NCBI RefSeq assembly: GCF_014193255.1
Contig: NZ_JACHZB010000001.1
Coordinates: 248,001 to 312,000 of the forward strand
Source: Rhizobium sp. BK196
GTDB taxonomy: Bacteria; Pseudomonadota; Alphaproteobacteria; Rhizobiales; Rhizobiaceae
DNA: 64,000 nucleotides
Direction: 5' to 3'
Shown here: positions 1-10,152 of the stretch, piece after piece
Layout of the letters: the number at the start of each line of letters is the position of its first letter
Position numbering within the stretch: the first letter of the stretch is position 1
Translations under genes and position numbers: made by a program
The notes under the pieces: generated by a model
Told to the model about the DNA's origin: nothing
The model's input: the letters and a program-made list of their open reading frames with translations, nothing else
Databases searched by the model: none

Positions 1-409
1 TCTGGCCGGCATGCACCAGCTCGCCGGCCTTCACGTCGATCGTGCGGATGATCGAGGTTTCGAGCGGCTGGACGACGATGGTCGGCTGGGTGGTGACGAG
101 CTTGCCGGGCGCAATCACCACCTCGTCGATGGAGGAGACGGAGGCCCAGGTGATCGCCGCGCCAAGTAACGCCGTGACGCAATAGAGGGTCATGCGCGCG
201 ACACGCGGCGGCGCGCGTTCCTCGAGCTCGACCGCGTCGGACTGGAACTCGGCGATAACAGGCGGCAGCGGCGGGCGGGCGATGAGCGCATTGCCTCTAT
301 CCTGGCCTCTATCCTGGCCTCTGTCCTGACCCCTGGCCTGACCCTTATCCTGGTCCTTGTCCGAGGGAACCGGCAAATTGTCGTCTGATTTTCTGACATG
401 CGCGTTCAT
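1..409 (-). CDS. HlyD-family type I secretion adaptor, N-terminal part
   Basis: Periplasmic adaptor (membrane fusion protein) that would link the neighbouring ABC exporter to an outer-membrane channel. Only the first ~136 residues lie in the window. Seen: a charged N-terminus with a tandem GQDRG repeat (about residues 25-38), one predicted membrane segment (CVTALLGAAITWASV) and the usual start of the adaptor fold (EVVIAPGKLV...QPLETSIIRTIDVKAGELV). The ATG overlaps the exporter stop as ATGA, so the two are translationally coupled. The repeat lies in the cytoplasmic tail and could vary in length between strains. Confidence 0.88.
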   Translation of the reverse strand, partial: MNAHVRKSDDNLPVPSDKDQDKGQARGQDRGQDRGQDRGNALIARPPLPPVIAEFQSDAVELEERAPPRVARMTLYCVTALLGAAITWASVSSIDEVVIAPGKLVTTQPTIVVQPLETSIIRTIDVKAGELVHAGQ

Positions 410-2550
410 GCGACCTGCCTCATCTGCTGTGCCCACAGGTGGCGGTAAGTCATGCAGCGCGACACGAGCTGATCGTGCCGGCCGATATCGGCGACCTTGC
501 CGCGATCGATGACGAGAATGGCATCGGCATCGACGAGCGTCGAAAGCCGGTGCGAGACGATGACGACCGTGCGCCCGGCGGCGATGCGGCTGAGATTGTC
601 GCGGATGATCGCCTCGCTGTCAGGGTCGAGCGCGCTCGTCGCCTCATCGAAGATCAAGAGCTTCGGGTCGGTGATCAGCGCTCGCGCGATGGCCAGCCTC
701 TGCTTCTGGCCGCCGGAAAGGTTGGCGGCATTTTCTTCCAGCATCGTGTCGAAGCCGCGCGGCAGGCGCTCGATGAACTCTTCCGCACCGGCGATGCGGG
801 CGACCTGCATGATCTCCTCGATGCTGGCATCGGGCTTGGCGGCGGCGATATTGTCGCGCACCGTGCCTCGAAATAGGAAATTGTCCTGCAGCACGACGCC
901 GATGCTGGTTCGAAGATGCACGAGGTCGATCTCGCGGCTGTCATAGCCGTCCATGCGCACCAGCCCCTCCTGGCTCTGGTAGAGCCCCTGGATGAGCCGG
1001 GTAATGGTCGTCTTGCCCGAGCCGCTCTTGCCGACCACGCCGAAGACCGAGCCGGCCGGAATGGCGAAGGAGACGTTGTCGAGCGCCGGTGCGGCATCCG
1101 GCGCATAACGGAACGAGACCCTGTCGAATTCGATGCGGCCATGCAGGTGCGGGCGCACCCCTCGTCCGCGGCCCGCCTGTTCCGGCCGCTGGTTCATGAT
1201 CTCGCCGAGCATGCGCACCGAAAGCGCCACTTCCTGATATTCATGGACCATGGTGACGATCTGCACCAGCGGTCCCGAGACGCGGCCGGCGAGCATGTTG
1301 AAGGCGACGAGCGCGCCGATCGTCATGGCGCCCGAGAATACGTCCAGCGCGCCGAGGCCGATGATCGCGACACTCATCAGCTTTTCCAGAAGCCCGGTCA
1401 TCGACTGGGCGAAGGTCGAGATCTTCTCGACACGGAAGCGCACGGAGATCGACTGGGCCGAATAATCGTCCCACACCTTGCGCTGGCGCGGCTCCAGCGC
1501 CAGCGATTTGACGGTGCGCATGCCATGCACCGTTTCCACCAGCAAGGCCTGCCGGTCGCCCTCCGCCTGATAGAGCGCCTTCAGGCGGCGCTGGAACGGG
1601 CCGACGAGCAGCATCACCACGAGGCCGACGAGCGCTGCGAAACCGAGCACGACGAGCGTCAGCTTGACGCTGTAGAGAAGCAGGATCGGCACGAAGACGA
1701 AGAGCGACACGCCGTCGAGAAGTGTGAGGAACAGCCGGCCGGTCAGGAATTCGCGGATGCGCCCGGTCTGCTGCATATGCTTGACGAGAACGCCGGCCGA
1801 GGCCTGTTCGAAGAGCGCGATCGGCAGGTTGAGCAGATGGCCGAAGGTACGGGTCGCAACCCGGATGTCGATCCTGTTCGTGGCATAGAGCAGCAGGTAG
1901 CGGCGCAGGAAGCTGAAGGTCGCGTCGAAGATCAGCGCGATCCCGATACCGATGGTCAGCACCGTCAGCGTCGCATAGCTCTGGTGCACCAGCACCTTGT
2001 CGATGACGAGCTGGAAGAAGATCGGCGTCATCAGCCCCAGGCCGTAAAGCACGAAGGCGGCGAGCCCCACATCGCGGAAGAAGCTTTTCTGTTTGAGGAT
2101 CTCGGGGACGAACCAGCGGAAGCCGAAGGGCCGGTCTTCGTCCGACATGCGATAGTTGCGCTTCAGCAGGATCACCGATCCGAGCCAGGCCTTGGCGAAC
2201 TGCTCTTCGCTCAGCATCATCACTTCGGCGCGCGAGGCGAGCGGGTCGAGCACCCGGATCCTCTCATCCTCGCCCTCGCCCACGGCGCCTGCGATCACCA
2301 CCCAGTTGCCGTTGGTCAGCTCCGCCAGCACCGGGAAGGCCTCGCCGAGCTGGAACAGGCTTCGCCAGGTGAGATCGACATGCTTCGCCCTCAGGCCCGC
2401 ATCCTTGGCCATGCGCAGCAGCTGGCGCACGGCGACGGGATCGTTGCCGATGGCATAATCGTGCTGCAGCCGCTCAGGAGAAAGATCGACGCCGTGATGG
2501 CGCGCGACGAGCGCAAGACAGTGCAGATTCGTATGCAGAAAACCACTCAT
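406..2550 (-). CDS. HlyB-like type I secretion ABC exporter with inactive C39-like domain
   Basis: Inner-membrane ATPase that drives one-step export of an unfolded protein; 714 residues, the usual HlyB size. Order: N-terminal C39-like domain (about 1-130), membrane domain (about 155-440), ATPase domain (about 475-710). Walker A GKSGSGKTT, signature LSGGQKQR, Walker B LLIFDEATSALD and H-loop SHRLST are intact. In the C39-like domain the catalytic Cys position is Thr (HTNLHCLAL) and the catalytic His region reads GNWVVI, so it should bind substrate without cutting it, as in HlyB. It lies between a small conserved-looking gene and the HlyD gene. Confidence 0.93.
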   Translation of the reverse strand: MSGFLHTNLHCLALVARHHGVDLSPERLQHDYAIGNDPVAVRQLLRMAKDAGLRAKHVDLTWRSLFQLGEAFPVLAELTNGNWVVIAGAVGEGEDERIRVLDPLASRAEVMMLSEEQFAKAWLGSVILLKRNYRMSDEDRPFGFRWFVPEILKQKSFFRDVGLAAFVLYGLGLMTPIFFQLVIDKVLVHQSYATLTVLTIGIGIALIFDATFSFLRRYLLLYATNRIDIRVATRTFGHLLNLPIALFEQASAGVLVKHMQQTGRIREFLTGRLFLTLLDGVSLFVFVPILLLYSVKLTLVVLGFAALVGLVVMLLVGPFQRRLKALYQAEGDRQALLVETVHGMRTVKSLALEPRQRKVWDDYSAQSISVRFRVEKISTFAQSMTGLLEKLMSVAIIGLGALDVFSGAMTIGALVAFNMLAGRVSGPLVQIVTMVHEYQEVALSVRMLGEIMNQRPEQAGRGRGVRPHLHGRIEFDRVSFRYAPDAAPALDNVSFAIPAGSVFGVVGKSGSGKTTITRLIQGLYQSQEGLVRMDGYDSREIDLVHLRTSIGVVLQDNFLFRGTVRDNIAAAKPDASIEEIMQVARIAGAEEFIERLPRGFDTMLEENAANLSGGQKQRLAIARALITDPKLLIFDEATSALDPDSEAIIRDNLSRIAAGRTVVIVSHRLSTLVDADAILVIDRGKVADIGRHDQLVSRCMTYRHLWAQQMRQVA

Positions 2551-2589
2551 GGCCCACCCGAAACAAAAGAGACCGAGGATCGACGATGA

Positions 2590-2898
2590 TCAGTTGAAGT
2601 TCGGCGAAGCGTTCGAAGCGCTGGCCTGCGCCGCCTGGATATCGGCAGCCGCCGCGGCCGACATGTCGCCGATCCGGCGAACAGCACCCGCCTCGACAAG
2701 GCCGCCCAGCGCCTTCTGCATGAGATCGACTGCATTGGCGAAGGCGTCGACCGGCAGGATGATGCGCTGGCGGAAGACCGGCTTCGGATTGTTGTTGGCA
2801 TCGCGGTCGGTGGCCGACAGCGACATCAGGTCGATGCGCACGATCGTGCCGGTGATGGTGATTTCACTGATACCGTCTGCATAAAGTTCGCTGCTCAT
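2590..2898 (-). CDS. Small uncharacterised protein of the secretion operon
   Basis: A 102-residue protein of unknown function. It begins with beta-rich sequence (ITITGTIVRIDLMSL) and ends Ala/Asn-rich (MSAAAAADIQAAQASASNASPNFN). No signal peptide or membrane segment is evident. GAGGAG lies 5 nt before the ATG. It sits 21 nt after the COG0523 gene and 39 nt before the exporter gene, so it is probably in their operon. It could be a substrate or chaperone of the exporter; nothing in the sequence decides this. Confidence 0.75.
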   Translation of the reverse strand: MSSELYADGISEITITGTIVRIDLMSLSATDRDANNNPKPVFRQRIILPVDAFANAVDLMQKALGGLVEAGAVRRIGDMSAAAAADIQAAQASASNASPNFN

Positions 2899-2919
2899 TG
2901 TTCTCTCCTCTGGTTGACG

Positions 2920-4152
2920 TCAAACTTTTCGGTGCGATGCGTGCGTATCGTGCCGCCATGCCGGAAACGGATCGCGAAGACCGACGGCGATCTCCGGATC
3001 GAAACCCGTCTCCTCCCCGGTCAGGCACTCGTCCAGTGCGGCGCAGATGGCTTGCCTGTCGAAACCGGACCCGATGAAGACCAGCTCCTGGCGGCGGTCG
3101 CCCCAGACCTCGTCCCAATGCCTGTCGATCAGCTGGCGGAACTGCGGATGGCGCGGCCATTGCGCCTGCGGCACCGACGCCCACCAGAAGCCTCTGGTGC
3201 CGATGCGGCATTGCGTGCCGGCAATCGACAGAAGGCCGATCTCGTCGGGCCGCGTCGCCAGCCAGAAATGCCCTTTCGCCCTGATGATGCCGGGCAGCGG
3301 CTGTTCCAGCACGCGGGCGAGCCGCGCCGGGTCGAAGGGCCGGCGGCTGCGGTAGACGAAGCTTGCAATGCCGTATTCCTCGGTCTCAGGCACATGGTCG
3401 CCCCAGCCGAAAAGCTCCTTGTGCCAGAGCGGGTGGCGGGCGGCCTTCGCCTCGGAAAAGAGGCCGGTATCCATGATCGCGGCAAGCGGCACCTGGCCGA
3501 AGACCGCCTCGATGACGCGGGCATCGGGATTGAGTGCGGCGATCACCTTGCGAACCTCTGACAGCATGGCGCACGGCACGTCGCCGGCCTTGTTGATGAT
3601 CACGACATCGGCAAATTCGATCTGCTCGACGAGGAGCTCCACGAGCTTGCGCTCGTCGTCCCCGTCGCGCCGCTCGCCGCGATCGGCCAGCAACTCGGCG
3701 CTCCGGTAATCGGCGAGAAGATTGACCGCGTCGACGACGCAGACCATCGTGTCGAGCTTTGCCACGTCGCAAAGGGCCGCCCCGCTCTCGTCGCGGAAGG
3801 AGAAGGTGGCGGCCACCGGCAGCGGCTCGGCAATGCCGGTGCCCTCGATCAGCAGATAATCGAAACGGCCGGCGGCGGCGAGCCGGCGAACTTCGCTCAG
3901 GAGATCGTCGCGCAGCGTGCAACAGATGCATCCATTGGTGAGCTCCACAAGCGTCTCGTCGGTGCGCGAGAGGTCTGCACCCCCCTCGCGCACGAGATCC
4001 GCATCGATGTTGACCTCGCTCATATCGTTGACGATGACAGCAACGCGACGACCTTCCCGATTACTCAATACATGATTGAGAACAGTCGTCTTGCCGGCGC
4101 CGAGAAACCCGGCGAGGATGGTAACCGGCAATCTGTTGTCTGTACGCATCAT
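2920..4152 (-). CDS. COG0523 (CobW/ZigA-like) metal-handling GTPase
   Basis: P-loop GTPase of the family that delivers zinc or other metals to client proteins in the cytoplasm. Walker [10 protein letters not shown] (about residues 15-23), the metal-binding CICC motif (about 77-80), a NKAGD base-specificity loop and a C-terminal CobW_C-type domain are visible. The length of 410 fits ZigA-type members. Start: two ATGs in tandem at 4152 and 4149. It lies between the giant surface-protein gene and the exporter genes on the same strand, an unusual place for a metal chaperone. I saw no convincing Zur box upstream. Confidence 0.87.
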   Translation of the reverse strand: MMRTDNRLPVTILAGFLGAGKTTVLNHVLSNREGRRVAVIVNDMSEVNIDADLVREGGADLSRTDETLVELTNGCICCTLRDDLLSEVRRLAAAGRFDYLLIEGTGIAEPLPVAATFSFRDESGAALCDVAKLDTMVCVVDAVNLLADYRSAELLADRGERRDGDDERKLVELLVEQIEFADVVIINKAGDVPCAMLSEVRKVIAALNPDARVIEAVFGQVPLAAIMDTGLFSEAKAARHPLWHKELFGWGDHVPETEEYGIASFVYRSRRPFDPARLARVLEQPLPGIIRAKGHFWLATRPDEIGLLSIAGTQCRIGTRGFWWASVPQAQWPRHPQFRQLIDRHWDEVWGDRRQELVFIGSGFDRQAICAALDECLTGEETGFDPEIAVGLRDPFPAWRHDTHASHRKV

Positions 4153-4252
4153 CGATATTACTCGTTACACACGCTTGGTCTGACATCCTCGCGGCTTTTG
4201 TATTCACGCAATTCCGGACGCAAAACCGCTGCGCACTTTTGCTGGAATTGCT

Positions 4253-7200
4253 TCAGGCCGCGAGCTGCGGTTTGAATCCCACATCCACATAGTAATTCGT
4301 GCTGTTGTAGCTGCTCGTCGGGAAGAGCCCCGCCGAGCCATAGGCATAGACGCCGTTATTGCCTGATGGCGCCTTCAGGTCCCCGTTGGTCACGTCGCTG
4401 CCGAAGTAATTGCCGGTCGCCGAATAGTTGCCGTTGGTCGAGTAGGAGACGACGTAGGTCGTATCCGCCTCTATGGCGATCTGCTGGCTGAGTTGGGCGG
4501 TCTGCCAGCCGCTCGCCGTCTCGTTGTCGAACGTGACGCTGCCGAGCAGAGTGCCGGACGCCGTCCACAGATAGCCGCTGTGCGGGCCCGTATTGTCGGC
4601 ACCCTTGTAGAAGCGGATCGAGGTGATCCAGCCGGCGGCATCGGCCTGGAATTGCATGCCGAGATTGACCGGCTGGTTGTCGTTGACGGAGATGACGGCG
4701 GGCGTCGCGTTTGCCGCAAAGAGGTTCTGCTCCGGCCCTGCCGACGGGTTGTTGGCGGTGAGCGCGACCTGGGCCGAGGCCGTGCCGCCCTTGCCGTCCG
4801 ATATCGCGTAGCTGAAGCTCGCCGGACCCGCATAGCCAGCCGTCGGCGTGAAGGTCACCGTCTGGGCCTGGGCATTCCAGGCGACCGAGCCGTTGACCGC
4901 GCCGCTGACGCCGGTGATCGTCAGCGCATCGCCATCGGCATCGCTGTCGTTCGCAAGCAGCGCCGAAGCCTGGATGGTGACGGGCGTGCCCGTGTTGGTC
5001 GTAAAGCCGCTGTCATTGGCGGCGACCGGGACCGCATTCTGCGCCCCCTGCTGATAGAGCACGTCCACCCAGTAATTGCTGGCATTGTAGGAAGAGGTCG
5101 GGAACAGGCTGCCGCTGCCATAGGCATAGACGCCGTTGCCGCCGTTGACCGAACTTGCCGGCGCCGTCAGCGCGCCGCTGGTAAAGTCCGTGGTGAAGTA
5201 GTTGGCCGTCGCCGAATAGAAGCCGTTGGAATGGTAGCTCGCCACATAGGTGGTGCCGGCGGTGATGCTGACCGGCTGCGAGAAGGAAACCGTCTGCCAG
5301 CCGCTCGCCGTCTCGTTGATGAAGCTTGCCTGGGCGAGAAGCTGGCCGCTCGCCGTCCAGAGCGAGCCGACATGCGCGCCGGTATCCTGGGCGCTCTTGT
5401 AATAGGTGAGCCCGGTGATCTGGCCGTTGGCCGAGGCGATGAACTTGACGCCGAGTTCGACCGCGTTGGGGTCGTTTGCAGCTGTAACGCCCGACGTATC
5501 GGCGCCGGTAAACAGGCTCGTCGTCGCCCCGCCGCCCGGCTGCGAATTGACCGTGAGGCTGACGGTGGCCGAAGACGTGCCGCCATGCCCGTCCGCGATC
5601 GAATAGGTGAAGCTTGCGACACCGGTGTAGCCGGCGTTTGGCGTGAAGGTGACGCTGTTCGTCTGGCTGTTGAAGGTGACCGTGCCGTTCACCCCGCCGG
5701 TAGCACCGGTGATCGAGAGCGGATCGCCGTCCACGTCGGTATCGTTGGCAAGCAGGCTTGCCGCGGCAATCGAAAGCGCCGTGTTGGAATAGGTCGTATA
5801 GCCATTGTCGTTGGCGGCGACCGGCGCCGTATTTGATGTCGACTGGTTGAAGACGACATCCACCCAGTAGTTCGACGACTGATAGCTCGACGTCGGAAAT
5901 GTCGTGCCCGATCCGTAGGAATAGACACCGTTGGCGCCGGCAAGGCCCGTCAGCGCGCCGTTCGTATGAGCAGTGGTGAAATAGCCCGATGTCGCCACAT
6001 AGCTGCCGGTCGTGTGGTAGGAGGCGATATAGGTCGTGCCTGCCGAAATCTGCAGCGGATTGGAGAACGTCGCGGTCTGCCAGCCGGAGACGGATTCACT
6101 CCCAAAGCTGACCGTCGCAAGCAGCGTGCCGTTCGCCGACCAGATCGAGCCGGTATGCGGCCCCGTATCGCCTGATGCCTTGTAGAAGCGGATGCCCGTG
6201 ATCGTGCCGCTTGCCGAAGCGGAGAATTTCATGCCGAGTTCCAGCGGCGAGTTTTCCTGGACGGCGCCGCCGGTCGGTCCCTCATTGGCGGTAAACAGGC
6301 TCTGGCCGACAGGTCCGGGATCGACGGTGAGGCTGACATTGGCCTGGTCGGTGCCCCCGCGCCCGTCCGACAGCGTGTAGGAGAAGCTTGCCGGACCGGC
6401 ATAATTGGCATTGGGCGTGAAGGTGACGGTGCCGGCCTGCTTGTTGAGGGTGACCGTGCCGTTGAGAGCATTGCCGACGGCGCTGATCGTCATCGCATCG
6501 CCATTGGCATCGGTATCGTTGGCCAGAAGCGAAGCTATCGAAATCGTCAGCGTGCCGTTGCGGGAAATCGTCAGGCCGCTGTCGTCGCCGGCAACAGGCG
6601 CGCTGTTGGGTCCCGCATCGAAGACCACGTCCACCCAATAGTTGGACCCGCCGGGGTTCTGGCCGGGGAATGTGCCGGCATTGTCGCCATAGGCATAGAC
6701 GCCACCGCCATCGACGGCCTTCAGCGCGCCGCTGGCATAGGTGCCGGTGAAATAATTGTCGGTGACGGAGTAGTATCCACTCGTGTGATAGGAGGCCACA
6801 TAGGTCGTGCCGGCCGCGATCTGGACCGGCTGGGAGAACATCACCGTCTGCCAGCCGGAGAGCGATTCACCTGTCGACACGCCCGTTGCCAGCAGCGTCC
6901 CGTCGGCCGACCAGAGGCTGACGACATGCTCGCCGGTATTGTAGAAACCCTTGTAGAAGCGGATGCCCTGCACGGAACCTGCCGTCGTTGCCTGGAAGCG
7001 CAGGCCGAGCTCGACCGAATCGCGATCGATCGCCACTTCGGTCTCCGGCTTTTCCGCAAGCGTCCACAGGCCCTGCGTGCTGCCCGGCAGCGTGACGGTG
7101 ACCTGCTTGCCGGCCGAGGGCGTTTCGAGGTTGACGCTGTCGTCGACGGCGCGCGACATGACCGTATAGGTGCCGCTTGCCTGGACCACCCAGTTATAGC

Positions 7201-9577
7201 TCCAGCTCTCGCGGCCGGTGGCCTTGAACCAGTGCTGGCCGCCATCGGTGGAGACTTCCACGCCGGCAATGATGCCGCCGCCGAAATCCTGCGCCGTGCC
7301 CGTGATCGTCACGTGCTGGCCTTCGACGAAGCTGGCGCCGACGATCGGCGAACTGATCGACGAGGTGGGCTTCAAGAGGTCGGTCGATTGGACCGCGAGG
7401 AATAGGCTCGCATCGAGCGTGGTCGGCTGTATCCCCATGTCCGCGAACATGTTGACCATCGCCTGCTGCACGTTGCGGTCGGTGGATGTCGTCGGGCCCT
7501 GATGGTTGTCGCTGAGGCCCCAGGACCAGAAGACGGTGCCGGCGCCGAAGACGAGCGCGCCGCTTGCCGCCCGGTACATGGTGAGGCTGTGGGTGGCGAC
7601 GGCCGAACCGACCGTCGTGCCGTAATCGCGCAGATAGGTTTCCACCGAGATCGACGAAAGCGACAGGTTGACCAGTCCAGCCGGCCGGAAGCCGTTCTCG
7701 ACATCGGAATCCCACTCATAGCCGAGCAGGTTCTGCACGAGATTGTAGGTATCCCCTTCATTCAGCTGGGAGACTTCGGTATTGCGCCAGAAGCGCAGGT
7801 TCGAATAGTCGTAGGGGATGGAGATCGTATCCTGGCGGTAGCCGTCGACGGTAAACATCGTGCCCGTCAGCGAATTTTCCGGCTGCTGCCCCGGATCGGC
7901 ATAGCGCGGATCGCGCCAGGTGCCGGTGCCGGTATTGCTCGGATCGGTGCTCGTGCCCCAGGTCTCCTTGTAGCAGACCATGGTGCGATAGGCCTGGCCG
8001 CTGCCGTCGATGCTGCTTTCCCAGCGCACCTTCCAGTAGCACTCGTTGCCGCTCCAGAAGGCGAGGTTGACGCCGGCATCGCGTGCGGCCTCGACATTGG
8101 CGCGCTGTTCGGCAGACCAGTATTCGTCATGGCCGACGGAGAGATAGGCATCGTGGTTGAGCAGCAGGGTGCCGCTGCGCGTCGCATCGACGCCTGAAAT
8201 ATAGGAGACGTCGTAACCGTTCTGCTCCAGCCACGAGATGGCGGAGGATTCGACGCCGAAGATGTAATCGTGGGTGCCGCCGATCGGGCTCGTATTGGTG
8301 ATGATCGGGCGGTTGTAGCTGACCGCCGAGGCGCGGCCGATGGCCTGCAGGCCGCAGCTGCAGTTCGGCGGCAGGTAGCCGATCATGTCGGCGGGATCAA
8401 CAGGCACGTCGCCATAATAGAGGCTGGCGCCGCCCCAGGCATTATAGGCCTGCCAGGTCGTATCCGAGGTCTGGAAGACGATATCGCTGGTCGAGGCGTC
8501 GTCGCGCACGACGAAGGGAATGATGCTGGCATCCTCGACCCCGTCCTCGCGCACCAGCTTGGCGAAATAGACGCCCGAGACGAAATCGGAAGGGATCTGC
8601 CAGCTGGCCGACACCGACCAGTTGCCGCAATCGATGAGGCCGAGCGACATGTCGACGATCGGATGCGGCTGGATCTGCGCCGTGGTCAGCTGCTGCTCGA
8701 TCGAATCCACCTTGCGCGCGCCCATGCCGCCGTAATAGCCCATACGGTAGATATCGATGCGGTAATGGGTGGAATCCGTGGCGATCTTGAAATCGACCGT
8801 TCCGCCGATATTGGTGCTGATCTCGGTGGCAAAGCCCTGGATGGTGCCGTTGCCGTCGCCCTCCAGCCCCCATTCGCTGATGGGGTTGCCCTGCTTCAGG
8901 TTCTCGAGCGCGATCTTGTTGAGCGTCACCGCTGGAACCGCAGCCGCAGGCGCAGGTGCAGCGAGCTCCACCGAACCCACGGGAGTGTCGGCGGAAACCT
9001 CCTGGCTCGGCTGCAGCGAGATGGAGGCGATCGAGGTCTGAAGGAGCAACGACGTCGTGCCGGAACCGGCGGCAGGGTCGGTCGGCGACGTGGTGGTGGT
9101 TGCCGTGCCGGTATCGCTGGTAATCCCTGTCAGCGTCGGCGCCGGAGGCAGCGTCGCGGCTTCCTGGTACGGGTCCGGGCCGAGCACTGTCTGCTCTGTT
9201 GTTGTTGTGGTTGTCGTGGTGGTCGTCTGCAGCGCCGGAAGAAGAGCCGCCGTCTTTGTGGACGTGTCCTGCGCGCCGCCGTCGCCCGAAGGCGCCGACA
9301 TCGCCGTCGGCGGCAGCGAGGCGGTCTGCATGGCCCCCGAAGAGACCGACGCAGAAAGCTGCGTGATACTGCCTGTGAAGGAGGACGAGACGACGGCGCC
9401 GCCCGGATCGGCAAAGCTGCCCTGACTCGCAAAGCTAAGGGAGCCCTCGGCACTCGTGGACGATACGACCGTCGCGCTTCCCAGCACTGCGCTCCAGGCA
9501 GACGGTGCTCGACCGATACTCAACGCTCCACCAAATATACTCAGATACTCACGGTTACTAACGCGAATTCTCCGCAT
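4253..9577 (-). CDS. Giant DUF4082/cadherin-like surface protein with N,N-dimethylformamidase-like domain
   Basis: About 1,774 residues. Order (numbered from the alternative start): Ser/Thr/Ala/Pro-rich N-terminus with a run of ten Thr (1-235); a domain like the large subunit of N,N-dimethylformamidase (about 240-735; RIDIYRMGYYGGMGARK, GHDEYWS); an Ig-like domain (about 740-830); then four DUF4082 domains (YKGFYNTGEHVVSLWSADGT, YVASYHTSGYYS) alternating with three cadherin-like domains (SLLANDTDANGD, VTFTPNANYAGPASFSY). No Sec signal and no RTX nonapeptides were seen. Likely exported by the downstream HlyB/HlyD pair; this is inference. ATG at 9577 has GGGGAC upstream; GTG at 9601 with GGGGAG is an alternative. 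Confidence 0.87.
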   Translation of the reverse strand: MRRIRVSNREYLSIFGGALSIGRAPSAWSAVLGSATVVSSTSAEGSLSFASQGSFADPGGAVVSSSFTGSITQLSASVSSGAMQTASLPPTAMSAPSGDGGAQDTSTKTAALLPALQTTTTTTTTTTEQTVLGPDPYQEAATLPPAPTLTGITSDTGTATTTTSPTDPAAGSGTTSLLLQTSIASISLQPSQEVSADTPVGSVELAAPAPAAAVPAVTLNKIALENLKQGNPISEWGLEGDGNGTIQGFATEISTNIGGTVDFKIATDSTHYRIDIYRMGYYGGMGARKVDSIEQQLTTAQIQPHPIVDMSLGLIDCGNWSVSASWQIPSDFVSGVYFAKLVREDGVEDASIIPFVVRDDASTSDIVFQTSDTTWQAYNAWGGASLYYGDVPVDPADMIGYLPPNCSCGLQAIGRASAVSYNRPIITNTSPIGGTHDYIFGVESSAISWLEQNGYDVSYISGVDATRSGTLLLNHDAYLSVGHDEYWSAEQRANVEAARDAGVNLAFWSGNECYWKVRWESSIDGSGQAYRTMVCYKETWGTSTDPSNTGTGTWRDPRYADPGQQPENSLTGTMFTVDGYRQDTISIPYDYSNLRFWRNTEVSQLNEGDTYNLVQNLLGYEWDSDVENGFRPAGLVNLSLSSISVETYLRDYGTTVGSAVATHSLTMYRAASGALVFGAGTVFWSWGLSDNHQGPTTSTDRNVQQAMVNMFADMGIQPTTLDASLFLAVQSTDLLKPTSSISSPIVGASFVEGQHVTITGTAQDFGGGIIAGVEVSTDGGQHWFKATGRESWSYNWVVQASGTYTVMSRAVDDSVNLETPSAGKQVTVTLPGSTQGLWTLAEKPETEVAIDRDSVELGLRFQATTAGSVQGIRFYKGFYNTGEHVVSLWSADGTLLATGVSTGESLSGWQTVMFSQPVQIAAGTTYVASYHTSGYYSVTDNYFTGTYASGALKAVDGGGVYAYGDNAGTFPGQNPGGSNYWVDVVFDAGPNSAPVAGDDSGLTISRNGTLTISIASLLANDTDANGDAMTISAVGNALNGTVTLNKQAGTVTFTPNANYAGPASFSYTLSDGRGGTDQANVSLTVDPGPVGQSLFTANEGPTGGAVQENSPLELGMKFSASASGTITGIRFYKASGDTGPHTGSIWSANGTLLATVSFGSESVSGWQTATFSNPLQISAGTTYIASYHTTGSYVATSGYFTTAHTNGALTGLAGANGVYSYGSGTTFPTSSYQSSNYWVDVVFNQSTSNTAPVAANDNGYTTYSNTALSIAAASLLANDTDVDGDPLSITGATGGVNGTVTFNSQTNSVTFTPNAGYTGVASFTYSIADGHGGTSSATVSLTVNSQPGGGATTSLFTGADTSGVTAANDPNAVELGVKFIASANGQITGLTYYKSAQDTGAHVGSLWTASGQLLAQASFINETASGWQTVSFSQPVSITAGTTYVASYHSNGFYSATANYFTTDFTSGALTAPASSVNGGNGVYAYGSGSLFPTSSYNASNYWVDVLYQQGAQNAVPVAANDSGFTTNTGTPVTIQASALLANDSDADGDALTITGVSGAVNGSVAWNAQAQTVTFTPTAGYAGPASFSYAISDGKGGTASAQVALTANNPSAGPEQNLFAANATPAVISVNDNQPVNLGMQFQADAAGWITSIRFYKGADNTGPHSGYLWTASGTLLGSVTFDNETASGWQTAQLSQQIAIEADTTYVVSYSTNGNYSATGNYFGSDVTNGDLKAPSGNNGVYAYGSAGLFPTSSYNSTNYYVDVGFKPQLAA

Positions 9578-9889
9578 AAGCGGCGTCCCCTTCCCGTCCA
9601 CCAGCTCCCCGGACCGGCCCCCTCAACCGGCCCGGTGAAGCAGCACTTCAAGTGATGCATTCTGGCAGTTTTCGCGCGGGACCGTACGACAGCAATCCGG
9701 GGTATGCGGGTGGTGTCTCCCTACGTCCATATGATGATGCTGCCGTATGCGCGCGGGGCTTGTCGGCGTGTTTGCCTGTGGGAGACGGGATGCCCGTGAG
9801 CCTGGGGTGGCGACTTCGTCTTCCGGCTTGCAGCGCGGCCTCTCATCTGACCCTTCGGCCCGTTCGCCCTGCACTATCGAAGACTTGAC

Positions 9890-9911
9890 GTGATATCACA
9901 TTCGATATCAC
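9890..9911. promoter_or_regulatory. Operator-like repeated palindrome
   Basis: GTGATATCAC (9890-9899) is a perfect palindrome and CGATATCAC repeats it after a short gap. The pair lies 10 nt upstream of a PIN-toxin start. Closely spaced palindromes upstream of toxin-antitoxin genes are commonly autoregulatory operators; that role is inferred. The rest of 9602-9920 shows no gene I can support. Confidence 0.4.
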
Positions 9912-9920
9912 AGTAACGCC

Positions 9921-9950
9921 ATGATTGTTGTTGATGCTAACGTCATGGTT
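9921..9950 (+). pseudogene. PIN-domain toxin, N-terminal fragment
   Basis: Translation from the ATG reads MIVVDANVMV, the classic first strand of a PIN ribonuclease with its first catalytic Asp. After about ten residues the resemblance stops and a transposase fragment begins in another frame. The C-terminal part of a PIN toxin lies downstream at 10446-10723, so this is probably the severed start of the same gene. Confidence 0.5.
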
Positions 9951-10152
9951 CGGCTCTGCGCTCGTCAAGACGTTCAAGCGAGATTACGTCTCCGTCAATG
10001 CCGTGCCCGATGCGCAGAGGGTTATCGACCAACTGCCGATTTGGTTCGAGCATTACAATTGCTTTCACCCGCATAAAGCTCTTGGTTACCGCTCGCCAAA
10101 AGAGTTCATAGCCGACAAGAAAAACCAACCCCCATTGTCTGGATTAATCTGA
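9946..10152 (+). pseudogene. IS3-family transposase OrfB, 3' fragment
   Basis: Encodes about 60 residues of the C-terminal integrase core of an IS3-type OrfB (ALVKTFKRDYVSVN, WFEHYNCFHPHKALGYRSP). The upstream two thirds of the transposase and both IS ends are absent. The first codons of the open frame belong to the interrupted PIN gene, not the transposase. The stop overlaps the next start as TGATG. Confidence 0.8.

Noticed and set aside
916..2589. 557-codon plus-strand frame opposite the exporter
   Set aside because: Shadow of the exporter gene, with His/Glu/Arg-rich non-protein-like sequence; similar long shadows lie opposite the giant gene, terminase, kinase and portal genes.
4153..4252. 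Zur box upstream of the COG0523 gene
   Set aside because: GTGTAACGAGTAATAT is only loosely palindromic and does not match a Zur site well enough to report.
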